From Vibrio sp. Y2-5 (GTDB lineage Bacteria; Pseudomonadota; Gammaproteobacteria; Enterobacterales; Vibrionaceae): a stretch of 64,000 bases of DNA. Below the pieces are notes generated by a model. The model ran no database searches and had not been told where the DNA came from. It saw only the letters and a program-made list of their open reading frames with translations. The DNA lies in contig NZ_JACVEG010000002.1 of the NCBI RefSeq assembly GCF_014596725.1, positions 124,001-188,000 of the forward strand, in the 5' to 3' direction. Made by a program: the position numbers and the translations under genes. Below are positions 18,017-26,411 of the stretch, one piece after another (positions within the stretch are counted from its first letter, which is position 1; each line of letters starts with the position of its first letter).

Positions 18017-18820
18017 TTAGAACGCTGGCTCGATCGTGCCATTAAAGGTTTGTTGCATGTAGTCACGAATCGCCTGTGACTGGTAGATCTCTACGAATTT
18101 CTTATATGCTTCGTTATCTTTGTCTTTTTCACGACTTGCAATCACCATTACTGCAAGCGGCGCTTGCTTCGATTCAAGGTAGATACCCTGTTTCTTAGGA
18201 TCAAGACCCGCAGACATCACGTAGTTCATCGTGATAGCCGCAGCATCAACGTCGTCCAACGTACGAGGAAGCTGCGCCGCATCCACTTCCAAGAACTCGA
18301 AGTTTTTCGGGTTTTCTACGATATCGTTTAATGTCGCTTTAAAACCCACATCCGCTTTTAAGGTAATCAAACCTGCGTCAGCAAACAGCAGTAAACCACG
18401 CCCACCATTGGTTGGGTCATTGGGAATAGCAACACGAGCATTCTCTGGCAACTCTTCTAACGATTTGTATTTATTAGAATAAATACCCATACGCATCAAA
18501 ATAGATTTACCAATCGATACAAGGTGAGAACCTTGGCTATTGTTGTAGTTGTTTAGGAAAGGAAGATGCTGATAACTATTTAAATCAATACTGCCATCTT
18601 CCAACGCCGCGTTTGGCGTAATGTAGTCAGAGAACTCGACTACTTTCACTTTTAATCCCTGTTTAGCTGCCTCTTTTGCAACCGCTTCCACTACCTGTGC
18701 GTGCGGCCCAACTGTTGCACCAACAGAGATTTCGTCACTCTCTTTCTGACCACAAGCTGTTAAACCGAAAACCAAAAATGCCACTAAGCCCAACTGAGAG
18801 AGTTTTTTATATCCGTTCAT
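18017..18820 (-). CDS. metQ: Methionine-binding lipoprotein MetQ/NlpA family
   Basis: Substrate-binding lipoprotein of the D/L-methionine ABC importer, 267 aa. It carries a lipoprotein signal with lipobox LTAC (Cys23), then the family motifs VGATVGPHAQVVEAVAKEAAKQGL, DYITPNAALEDGSIDLNSYQHLPFL, RVAIPNDPTNGGRGLLLFADAGLI and ITMNYVMSAGLDPKKQGI. It is an orphan copy: no metN or metI lies next to it, so it probably works with a MetNI encoded elsewhere. MetJ-box repeats upstream indicate repression by methionine/S-adenosylmethionine. The start is behind AAGGAATAAATA. Confidence 0.92.
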   Translation of the reverse strand: MNGYKKLSQLGLVAFLVFGLTACGQKESDEISVGATVGPHAQVVEAVAKEAAKQGLKVKVVEFSDYITPNAALEDGSIDLNSYQHLPFLNNYNNSQGSHLVSIGKSILMRMGIYSNKYKSLEELPENARVAIPNDPTNGGRGLLLFADAGLITLKADVGFKATLNDIVENPKNFEFLEVDAAQLPRTLDDVDAAAITMNYVMSAGLDPKKQGIYLESKQAPLAVMVIASREKDKDNEAYKKFVEIYQSQAIRDYMQQTFNGTIEPAF

Positions 18821-18843
18821 TATTTATTCCTTACCCAAACCAA

Positions 18844-18867
18844 AGACGTATAGCCGTCTAAACAGCT
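18844..18867 (-). promoter_or_regulatory. MetJ operator (tandem met boxes)
   Basis: Tandem 8-mers AGACGTAT, AGCCGTCT and AAACAGCT match the MetJ met box AGACGTCT at 7, 7 and 5 of 8 positions. They lie 24-47 bases before the metQ start, where MetJ repression would be expected. Confidence 0.75.
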
Positions 18868-19017
18868 ATATTATCGATGACTAACTAATATGCAACTACA
18901 AATTTGCTATAAGGTAGTTCCTTCTGTGCTTTTCTTCCGCGCAGTAAATACCGATTGAACTCATATTTCGTTTTCACTAAATTAGCCAAAGTAGCAGGAA
19001 GTCAGAAAAAGGAATTT

Positions 19018-19734
19018 ATGAAAACGTTACTGATAATTAATGTTGGTCAGGCTCCTGAACAACAACTTAAGAAATACGGAGATTTTGAACACTGGGCACA
19101 GAGAGCCATTAGTGAAGTCGATATCCCCGTAACGTTCCTAGATGGTACGCGCGATGCTTTACCTACTTATGACTCTTTAGCAGGAGTCATCATCATGGGC
19201 TCACTGTCTATGGTGACCGAGAAGACCGACTGGATGCTGAAGTTGTCAAACGACATCGTTGCCCTCACTGAAAAACAAATCCCTCTTCTTGGTATTTGCT
19301 TTGGCCATCAATTAATCGCCCAAGCGCTTGGTGGCACTGTGGGTTATAACCCCAAAGGCCTCGAAATTGGAACGGTAGAGTTGGAGCGTTTACCAAGCGC
19401 GAGCAATGATCCTCTATTTGAATCACTTCCAGCAAACTTTGCGGCTCAAACCGTTCATTTCCAATCGGTTCAGCAACTTCCATCGAATGCCGTGTGCCTA
19501 GCCAGAAGTGAATTGGATGAACACCATGCCTTCCGAGCAGGAAGTTGTACTTGGGGCGTGCAATTCCATCCAGAATTTACCAGCGACATCATGCGCGATT
19601 CTGTTGAAGGTTTGAAAGAAGCGATTGCCGATAGCTATACCAGTAAGCTCGAACAAGTCTCTGAGACGGAACAGGCGAAACAAATTTTGGTAAGGTTCGC
19701 CAGTATGTGTAAATCACGTATTGATCACCCTTAG
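19018..19734 (+). CDS. Class I glutamine amidotransferase (GMP synthase-like)
   Basis: Stand-alone class I glutamine amidotransferase domain protein of 238 aa. From the ATG at 19018, the nucleophile is Cys94 in LGICFGHQLIAQALGG and the His-Glu pair is H184/E186 in WGVQFHPEFTSD, so the catalytic triad is complete. The same fold is used by uncharacterised GuaA-like amidotransferases that may act on gamma-glutamyl compounds. No synthase partner lies next to it, so the substrate is unknown. AAAGGAATTT precedes this ATG; a longer in-frame start at 18955 lacks a ribosome site. Confidence 0.9.
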   Translation: MKTLLIINVGQAPEQQLKKYGDFEHWAQRAISEVDIPVTFLDGTRDALPTYDSLAGVIIMGSLSMVTEKTDWMLKLSNDIVALTEKQIPLLGICFGHQLIAQALGGTVGYNPKGLEIGTVELERLPSASNDPLFESLPANFAAQTVHFQSVQQLPSNAVCLARSELDEHHAFRAGSCTWGVQFHPEFTSDIMRDSVEGLKEAIADSYTSKLEQVSETEQAKQILVRFASMCKSRIDHP

Positions 19735-19835
19735 ACTTTAAAAACATGAGCTAGAATATCAACAGTAGAGCCACTTTCGTTGGGAACGCGAGCGGTTAAG
19801 CCTGTATTTAATCTATATAAAAAGGCTGGTACTTC

Positions 19836-20774
19836 GTGAAAGTAGAACATATGGATAAACAGTGTTATGAATGCGAAGAATACGCTGCGGTAATTTCAGC
19901 TTTGCCTGATATGGTCTTTGTTCTCACTGAATCTGGTCGCTATGCGGCGATATTTGGTGGCGAAAACTCCGACCTTTATCATGACGGCTCATCTTTAAAG
20001 GGATTAACCCTCGCCAATGTTCTTCCTGCAGATAAGGCCGCTTGGTTTAAAGATCGAATTAAAGAAACGCTCGATTGCGATTGCATCAAAGTTTTTGAAT
20101 ATTCCTTATCTGCAGATGACGTTGACACGGTCGATGAAGCCTCTGGGCCGATTGGAGAACTACGCTTTGAAGGCCGAGTTAGCCCGCTGAAATCATTACG
20201 CTATGGCGAAAGAGCTGTGGTGTGGGTTGCTCGAAACATTACCGCTCGACACCAGATTGAGCAGAAGTTGCTCTATCAATCTGAAGTGGATGATTTATCC
20301 AAAACACTCAATCGTCGTAAGTTGTTTGAAACACTGAACGATGCCTTCTATGCCTTCAAGCGATACCATGAAAACTACTGTTTCCTTGTGGTCGATATCG
20401 ACAATTTTAAGCGGATTAATGACTTTTACGGACACAGCCTAGGCGATGAAGCTATCCGTAAAGTCGCAGAGATCTGCAAACAGAGAGTACGTAAAACTGA
20501 CACGATTGGACGACTTGGTGGCGATGAGTTTGGCATTATTCTCAAGCACACAGACGAAATTTCTCCCGTGAAGTTTGCAGAGCGACTGGTAGATGCGGTA
20601 TCCAACACTCTGCTACACGAAGAGCTTTCCGATACGCGAGTCTCCATTAGTATCGGCTTAAGTTATTTCACTGAAAGTGATACAGGGATGGAAGACATTT
20701 ACCATCGGGCTGACCTTGCACTCTATGACGCAAAACGCCGCGGAAAAAATCGAGTATCAACCAAAACCAATTAG
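19836..20774 (+). CDS. Diguanylate cyclase with N-terminal PAS domain
   Basis: Cytoplasmic signalling enzyme of 312 aa making cyclic di-GMP from two GTP. Residues ~15-145 look like a PAS sensor (AVISALPDMVFVLTESGRYAAIFGG ... VVWVARNITARHQIEQKL) and ~155-310 a GGDEF domain. The active-site loop is GGDEF at 228-232, preceded five residues earlier by R219-K-T-D222, an intact RxxD product-inhibition site. It has no membrane helix. The start is either GTG at 19836 or ATG at 19851; neither has a strong ribosome site. It is a single gene with its own terminator, so it is probably active and feedback-controlled. Confidence 0.93.
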   Translation: MKVEHMDKQCYECEEYAAVISALPDMVFVLTESGRYAAIFGGENSDLYHDGSSLKGLTLANVLPADKAAWFKDRIKETLDCDCIKVFEYSLSADDVDTVDEASGPIGELRFEGRVSPLKSLRYGERAVVWVARNITARHQIEQKLLYQSEVDDLSKTLNRRKLFETLNDAFYAFKRYHENYCFLVVDIDNFKRINDFYGHSLGDEAIRKVAEICKQRVRKTDTIGRLGGDEFGIILKHTDEISPVKFAERLVDAVSNTLLHEELSDTRVSISIGLSYFTESDTGMEDIYHRADLALYDAKRRGKNRVSTKTN

Positions 20775-20813
20775 TTGGCTTAATCCGACTTCTACATTTC
20801 CACCGAATACAAC

Positions 20814-20844
20814 AAAGGCACGTCAGAGAACTGGCGTGCCTTTT
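20814..20844. terminator. Terminator between the cyclase and carboxypeptidase genes
   Basis: AAAGGCACGTCAG (20814-20826) pairs with CTGGCGTGCCTTT (20831-20843), a 13-bp stem with a G-T pair and a 4-base loop, then a T-run. It lies between convergent genes and may serve both. Confidence 0.9.
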
Positions 20845-20863
20845 ATCGATTACACTTTGTATC

Positions 20864-21988
20864 TTACAGGTGGTCAATCACCGCAGGAATAGCGGCCAGT
20901 ACATCTTGACCGAATGCCACGCTACGCTCAGGAGACCAACCATAAAGCTCATCAGGATGGCAGTTATGATCCTTAAACGGCATCTCTAAAGTGTAAGACA
21001 GACACTTAAATTCTTCGGCAACCCAATTTGAACCGACGGTCAAGTTTGCTTTACCCGGTTCATCTTTGTCATAACCAAATTCATCCTGAAACTCAGGCGT
21101 GATAAAGGTTAATGCTTGCTTAAACAGAGCTTCAAGGTTCGCCATTTTCTCGTTGTAACTTGGAACACCTTCGGCACCAGCCACGAAGTTATAAGGGATT
21201 GCTTCATCGCCGTGAATATCGAGGAACAGATCAACACCCGTTTCCATCATTCGCTGACGAACGTAGTAAACCTCAGGACTTTTCTCTAATGACGGTGATT
21301 GCCATTCGCGGTTAAGGTTGATACCAATCGCATTAGTTCTCAGGTGACCACGAACGCTGCCATCTGGGTTCATGTTTGGCACAATGTAGAATACCGCTTT
21401 TTCAAGCAGTGCATTCGCTACGGTGTCAGTGTTATCAAGCAGGCGTTGCAGCAAACCTTCCACAAACCATTCAGCCATGGTTTCACCCGGATGCTGGCGT
21501 GCAGTAATCCAAATATTTTTCTTCTCAGAACTTGATTCACCAATCGTTAACAGACTGATGTCACGGTTATCCAGTGTTTGACCTAGCGTTTGAAGCTTGG
21601 TTTGTGGGTGCATTTGAGCTTGATGCAACAAGTCTAAATGACGCTCGTAGCTGTATGGCGCAAAATAGGCGAAATAGATCGAATCGTACTCTGGCAGAAT
21701 CGAGAAACTCAGGTTGTCGCCGTCGTAAGAAGCGGGCACACGGAACCACTCTTCACGATCGTAAGAAGCCACCACATCGTAACCGTCCCAGCCTTCTGGA
21801 TAAGCCGATTTTGCGAGGTTCATCATGCGGAACTTGTGCTCTGTGTTGGCTTCACTTTCTACTCGAAAGAAAAACCATTGAGCAATTTCAGTCTCGTTAT
21901 CACGTTTAATCGACAATTGAATATCTTCACGATTTTCAGCGTTGATAACTTCAATATTACCCGCGTCAAAATTACTAAATATTTTCAT
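20864..21988 (-). CDS. M14-type cytosolic carboxypeptidase
   Basis: Zinc metallocarboxypeptidase of the Nna1/CCP-like M14 branch. It has an N-terminal beta-sandwich (~residues 1-120, starting MKIFSNFDAGNIEVIN) typical of cytosolic carboxypeptidases, then the peptidase domain with zinc motif HPGET (His-x-x-Glu) in ITARQHPGETMAEWF, the substrate arginine/asparagine region LNREWQSP, the third zinc histidine in LFLDIHGDE and the catalytic glutamate in SYTLEMPFK. No signal peptide is seen. I chose the ATG at 21988 because the family starts this way; an ATG at 22054 adds 22 residues. The bacterial substrate is unknown. Confidence 0.9.
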   Translation of the reverse strand: MKIFSNFDAGNIEVINAENREDIQLSIKRDNETEIAQWFFFRVESEANTEHKFRMMNLAKSAYPEGWDGYDVVASYDREEWFRVPASYDGDNLSFSILPEYDSIYFAYFAPYSYERHLDLLHQAQMHPQTKLQTLGQTLDNRDISLLTIGESSSEKKNIWITARQHPGETMAEWFVEGLLQRLLDNTDTVANALLEKAVFYIVPNMNPDGSVRGHLRTNAIGINLNREWQSPSLEKSPEVYYVRQRMMETGVDLFLDIHGDEAIPYNFVAGAEGVPSYNEKMANLEALFKQALTFITPEFQDEFGYDKDEPGKANLTVGSNWVAEEFKCLSYTLEMPFKDHNCHPDELYGWSPERSVAFGQDVLAAIPAVIDHL

Positions 21989-22077
21989 AAAGTCACTATA
22001 TTGCTCGGAGTCTTGGTTGTTCGGTGTTTTGTCCAATTTATCAATATAAACCATGAGTTAAAAGAATGTTCTAAAGA

Positions 22078-22998
22078 TTACAACTTTGTCTCTGGTTCAT
22101 TGCTGCTAAATCGCTCAAATAGCTGAGTTAACCAGTCAATAAATTCTCTTATTCTTCTTGGCTGTTGGTGGCGAGACTCGTAGAGCACCGACATTGGCAT
22201 CGGCATACAGACATAATCACTCAGTACTTCAATCAGCTCTCCATTGGCGATGTGCTCCTGCACTCCCCACTTGGGTAATTGGATAATACCCAAACCATTG
22301 AGGCACGCTGACAAATAGGCATCCGTTGTACTTACTGAAATCAGGCTCTTGGTTGACACAAAGTGCGTTTTGTTATTTTTGACGTACTCAAAACCACTCT
22401 GTAATCCGCTCTGCTCAGGTGCATAATCCACGACAAAATGCTGATCAAGCTGATTAAGTTGAGTCGGCAACCCATACCTCTCAACATAACTTGGACTAAC
22501 GCAGTTAATCATTTCAATGCTGCCCAAATGTCGCGCAATCAGATTGCTGTCTTCCAATATTCCACCGCGAATCACACAGTCGATACGCTCTTTGATGAGA
22601 TCAATTCGATAGTCTGCTCCCACTAGTCTCAGTTGGGTTTTCGGGTGAAGTTCGAACCATTGGTGAAGATTAGGCGCGACGACCGTAGAAAAGAAGCGGC
22701 TTGGCATATCCACTTTGATCACGCCACTGAGTTCATTGCTTTCGCGCTGAAACTGATTCTCTAGCCCTTCCAATTCGTCAATCAGTCTCAGGCTCTGAGA
22801 TAAGTAACGTTCACCAGCTTCTGTTAATGAAACCTGCCGCGTGCTGCGTCTCAATAACCTCGTTTGTAGGTGCTCTTCCAAACGGCTCACCGACATAGAA
22901 ATCGCTGATTTCGGCACGCCAAGTTGATTGGAAGCCTGCGTAAAACTGCCTGTTTGAGCGACCGCAATAAAACGCTTCATCGTTTCAATCTTATCCAT
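22078..22998 (-). CDS. LysR-family transcriptional regulator
   Basis: LysR-type regulator of 306 aa: N-terminal winged helix (MDKIETMKRFIAVAQTGSFTQASNQLGVPKSAISMSVSRLEEHLQTRLLRRSTR) and a periplasmic-binding-like effector domain. It is divergent from the SDR gene with ~130 bases between, the classic arrangement for a LysR protein controlling its neighbour and itself. It resembles the large group related to DNA-binding regulators of oxidoreductases; the effector cannot be told. Confidence 0.94.
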   Translation of the reverse strand: MDKIETMKRFIAVAQTGSFTQASNQLGVPKSAISMSVSRLEEHLQTRLLRRSTRQVSLTEAGERYLSQSLRLIDELEGLENQFQRESNELSGVIKVDMPSRFFSTVVAPNLHQWFELHPKTQLRLVGADYRIDLIKERIDCVIRGGILEDSNLIARHLGSIEMINCVSPSYVERYGLPTQLNQLDQHFVVDYAPEQSGLQSGFEYVKNNKTHFVSTKSLISVSTTDAYLSACLNGLGIIQLPKWGVQEHIANGELIEVLSDYVCMPMPMSVLYESRHQQPRRIREFIDWLTQLFERFSSNEPETKL

Positions 22999-23128
22999 CA
23001 GCCTCGTTTGCTCACTGGTTATTGTTCATTTGATACGAACAGTGTTGTCTGATTACCGCTATTTTTCAATCCAATACCGAAGAGTAACGTATAAACGAAC
23101 CCAACAACTGAGCTCAAAAGGTAAAGAC

Positions 23129-23884
23129 ATGAACAAAATTGCACTAATAACTGGTGGCAGCCGCGGTCTAGGCAAAAGCGCGGCACTTAAATTGGCAGAG
23201 AAAAACGTCGATATCATTTTCACCTATCACAGTAACCAACAAGCGGCGCTGGATGTCGTTGCCGAAATCCAACGTTTGGGACAAAAAGCAGTAGCCTTGC
23301 AATGTGATATCCGTGATACCGCTTCGTTTGCTGCATTTGAAAGCTCCCTTTCGAAGATCCTACAGGAGCAATTTGGACGTTCTGACATTGATTACCTGTT
23401 AAACAATGCGGGAACCGGTTTGCATGCCACGATCGAAGAAACGAGTATTGAAGATCTTGAAGAGATGTTTAATACCCACGTGAAAGGTCCGTTTGTTTTC
23501 ACACAGAAGATGCTTCCGCTAATCAAATCTGGCGGTCATATCGTGAATGTATCTTCTGGTTTAACGCGATTTTCTTTCCCCGGCTCCGCGGCCTATGCCA
23601 TGGCTAAAGGTGCAGTAGAAGTGATGACTCGCTATATGGCGAAAGAGTTTGCGGCAAACAACATTCGCGTGAATACGCTTGCTCCGGGGGCTATCGCAAC
23701 CGATTTTAGAGGCGGCGCAATTCGTGACAATCAACAGGCACAAGCGATGGTGTCATCGGTTACCGCTCTAGGACGTGTCGGTGAAGCTGACGATATTGGA
23801 AAAATCATTTCATCTATGTTTAGCGAAGGCTTTGACTGGGTAACGGGGCAACGAATTGAGGCGTCAGGCGGTATGATTCTTTAA
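23129..23884 (+). CDS. Short-chain dehydrogenase/reductase
   Basis: Classical SDR oxidoreductase of 251 aa with a Rossmann fold. The cofactor motif TGGSRGLG is at 8-15, NNAG near 92, the catalytic serine at 142-143 (VNVSSG), and Tyr156-x-x-x-Lys160 in YAMAK. The end, VTGQRIEASGGMIL, is typical. It probably uses NADP(H) on a carbonyl substrate; FabG-like activity cannot be excluded. The start at 23129 (AAAAGGTAAAGAC) is preferred to an upstream ATG. It is divergent from the LysR gene, its likely controller. A weak hairpin (23897-23919) follows. Confidence 0.93.
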   Translation: MNKIALITGGSRGLGKSAALKLAEKNVDIIFTYHSNQQAALDVVAEIQRLGQKAVALQCDIRDTASFAAFESSLSKILQEQFGRSDIDYLLNNAGTGLHATIEETSIEDLEEMFNTHVKGPFVFTQKMLPLIKSGGHIVNVSSGLTRFSFPGSAAYAMAKGAVEVMTRYMAKEFAANNIRVNTLAPGAIATDFRGGAIRDNQQAQAMVSSVTALGRVGEADDIGKIISSMFSEGFDWVTGQRIEASGGMIL

Positions 23885-24079
23885 TTTCTGATAAGGGGGG
23901 CATAGCTTAACTGTGCCCCGCTCTTATACTTCTCTCTTCAAGATTTCAAACAGGACTAAAAACTAGCCCTAACATGGCAATTTCGAATTCTGTAAACATA
24001 ACAACATAAAACTCTCATGCAACTGACACACAGCGTATCTAGCGTGTTCGACTAAGTCTTAAATAACAGGGAATAAGGC

Positions 24080-26254
24080 ATGGAAGTCAAATATCTAAAA
24101 ACCACATTACTAGCGGCAACCATTGCAGCCGCTTCATCTTTTGCGCATGCAGAATCATTTCAACGTATTGCTACATTTTCGGTAGCAGACAACATTCCTG
24201 CGGGTAAAGCGAAATCTTCGGTGACGTCATCAGAGATCATAACCGCATCGGAAGATGGCAATACCTTGATCTATTCTGACAGCCCGATGGGCGGTATTGG
24301 TTTCATCGACATTAAAAACCCAAATCAGCCTTTAGCTGCGGGGTTTCTTGATTTACAGGGTGAACCGACATCGGTAGCAACGATAGGCAAAATGGTGGTT
24401 GCGGGTGTTAACACTTCGAAAAGTTACACCGAACCTTCAGGCTATCTGGCCGCGGTTTCTGTCGCGAGCCATAAGCTGATTCAAAAATGTGATTTGGGCG
24501 GACAGCCTGACTCTGTAGCAGTATCAAAAGACGGTCGTTTTGTTGCCGTTGCAATTGAGAACGAACGTGACGAAGAACTCAACGATGGTGAGTTGCCACA
24601 AATGCCTGCGGGATACCTTTCTATTGTTCCGATCAAAAACAACAAACTTGATTGTGCAAGCACCAAGAAAGTGGACTTAACGGGCATCACTGAAATTGCA
24701 CCGTCCGATCCTGAGCCAGAATTTGTCGCGTTCAACGACAACAACGAAATAGCGCTTACACTTCAGGAAAACAACCACATCGCCATCATTGATGCGGAAT
24801 CTGGAAAAGTCATCCATCATTTCTCAGCAGGCACCGTTGATCTAAAAAATATTGATATCAAGAAAGATGGCGCGCTGACTTTCAACCAATCGCTAACTAA
24901 CGTACGCAGAGAACCCGATTCAGTAAAATGGCTCGACAATGACCGTTTCGTCATAGCGAACGAAGGCGATTACAAAGGCGGTGCTCGAGGCTTTACCATT
25001 TTCAACAAACAAGGTGAAGTTCTGTTTGAAAGCGGAGCGAGTTTTGAATACGAAGTGGTCAAAGCAGGCCATTACCCAGAAAAACGTTCAGGCAAGAAAG
25101 GCGCTGAACCAGAAGGGATTGAAGTAGCAAAATTCGACAATGATACGTACATTTTTGTTATGTCTGAGCGTGGCTCAATTATGGGGGTTTATCGTGATAC
25201 CGGAGCCGAGCCAGAATTTGTTCAAATGCTGCCTTCAGGTATCGCACCAGAATCCGCGATTGCAATTCCAAAACGCGGCCTGATTGCGACGGCAAACGAA
25301 AAAGACATGGTGAAAGACAAAGGTGCCCGCTCTCATGTAATGATTTATCAATGGACGAATGAAGCGCCAGCCTATCCTATGATTCAGTCCACAATGGACA
25401 ACAACAACCGTCCTATTGGCTGGGGAGCATTATCGGGGCTGGCGGCAGATTTAAACCAAGCAGGTATTCTCTATTCCGTCAGCGACAGTTTTTACTCTGC
25501 TCAACCCGCAATCTTTACTATTGATGCAACACAGTCTCCTGCGCTGATAAAAGACAAAATCATCATCACTCATGGTGGCAGAGCCGCAGAAAAGCTCGAC
25601 TTAGAAGGCATCGCCGTTGACCCACAAGGTGGATTCTGGCTTGCTTCTGAGGGCAACGCTGGAAAATCCGTTCCGCATCAACTGTTACATGTCACCAAAC
25701 GCGGTGCAATTGACCAAACAGTGCCTTTCCCTGCCGAGTTACTTCAACATCAAGAACGATTTGGTGCTGAGGGTATCGCTATTCAGGGTGATTCTTTATG
25801 GGTCGCAATTCAGCGCCCTTGGAAAGATGATGAGAAAAATACCGTCAAACTGCTTTCCTACAACACCAAAACCAAACAATGGAGCGCCGTCAAATATCCA
25901 TTAGAAAGCGCGCAGAAAGGTTGGGTTGGTCTGTCTGAAATCACGATTTACGGAGACAACGCGTACATTGTTGAGCGTGACAACCAGTTGGATACGGCTG
26001 CGAGAGTCAAACGTCTTTATAAAGTTGCACTTTCTGATTTCAAACCAGCGCCGTTAGGTTCCCAGTTACCAACGGTAAGCAAAACCTTGGTACACGATTT
26101 CTTGCCAGATCTAAAAGCAACGAAAGGGTATGTGGTTGATAAAATCGAAGGTTTTACTATCGATACATCCGGTCAAGGTTATGCAGTCACCGACAATGAC
26201 GGCGTAGACGACAGCAGTGGCGAAACGCTGTTCTTCAAAGTAGACAAGTTCTAA
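24080..26254 (+). CDS. Secreted esterase-like/phytase-like beta-propeller protein
   Basis: Exported protein of 724 aa with a signal peptide ending AHA (residue ~24). The first ~420 residues look like WD/YVTN-type beta-propeller repeats (VSKDGRFVAVAIENERDEE, IAIIDAESGKVIHHFSAG, VIANEGDYKGGARGFTIFN). The last ~280 carry the phytase-like fold (PF13449): PIGWGALSGLAADL, KLDLEGIAVDPQGGFWLASEGN, RFGAEGIAIQGDSLWVAIQRPWKDDE and KIEGFTIDTSGQGYAVTDNDGVDDSSGET. Members are often phosphate-starvation induced and may act on phosphate esters; no Pho box was clear here. Acidic clusters probably bind calcium. It is a single gene with its own terminator. Confidence 0.87.
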   Translation: MEVKYLKTTLLAATIAAASSFAHAESFQRIATFSVADNIPAGKAKSSVTSSEIITASEDGNTLIYSDSPMGGIGFIDIKNPNQPLAAGFLDLQGEPTSVATIGKMVVAGVNTSKSYTEPSGYLAAVSVASHKLIQKCDLGGQPDSVAVSKDGRFVAVAIENERDEELNDGELPQMPAGYLSIVPIKNNKLDCASTKKVDLTGITEIAPSDPEPEFVAFNDNNEIALTLQENNHIAIIDAESGKVIHHFSAGTVDLKNIDIKKDGALTFNQSLTNVRREPDSVKWLDNDRFVIANEGDYKGGARGFTIFNKQGEVLFESGASFEYEVVKAGHYPEKRSGKKGAEPEGIEVAKFDNDTYIFVMSERGSIMGVYRDTGAEPEFVQMLPSGIAPESAIAIPKRGLIATANEKDMVKDKGARSHVMIYQWTNEAPAYPMIQSTMDNNNRPIGWGALSGLAADLNQAGILYSVSDSFYSAQPAIFTIDATQSPALIKDKIIITHGGRAAEKLDLEGIAVDPQGGFWLASEGNAGKSVPHQLLHVTKRGAIDQTVPFPAELLQHQERFGAEGIAIQGDSLWVAIQRPWKDDEKNTVKLLSYNTKTKQWSAVKYPLESAQKGWVGLSEITIYGDNAYIVERDNQLDTAARVKRLYKVALSDFKPAPLGSQLPTVSKTLVHDFLPDLKATKGYVVDKIEGFTIDTSGQGYAVTDNDGVDDSSGETLFFKVDKF

Positions 26255-26284
26255 GTTCTCTTCAAAGTCAGAATACTACTCTCC

Positions 26285-26312
26285 AAGCGAGCCCTAAGCG
26301 GCTCGCTTTTAA
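26285..26312 (+). terminator. Terminator after the phytase-like gene
   Basis: AAGCGAGCC (26285-26293) pairs with GGCTCGCTT (26300-26308), followed by TTAATT. The stem is almost the same as those at 32483 and 48905. Confidence 0.88.
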
Positions 26313-26411
26313 TTCGTTCACACCCAAAGCAACACTTTAGTATTAAGACCAATCTCACACTTATTAACTATACTATCAGTAACATTTACAAGACGTTTAA
26401 GGTGAGCGGTC

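Noticed and set aside
21638..22126. 162-codon plus-strand ORF opposite the M14 carboxypeptidase gene
   Set aside because: It is antisense to a gene with complete zinc-peptidase motifs, has no ribosome site and reads as low-quality protein.
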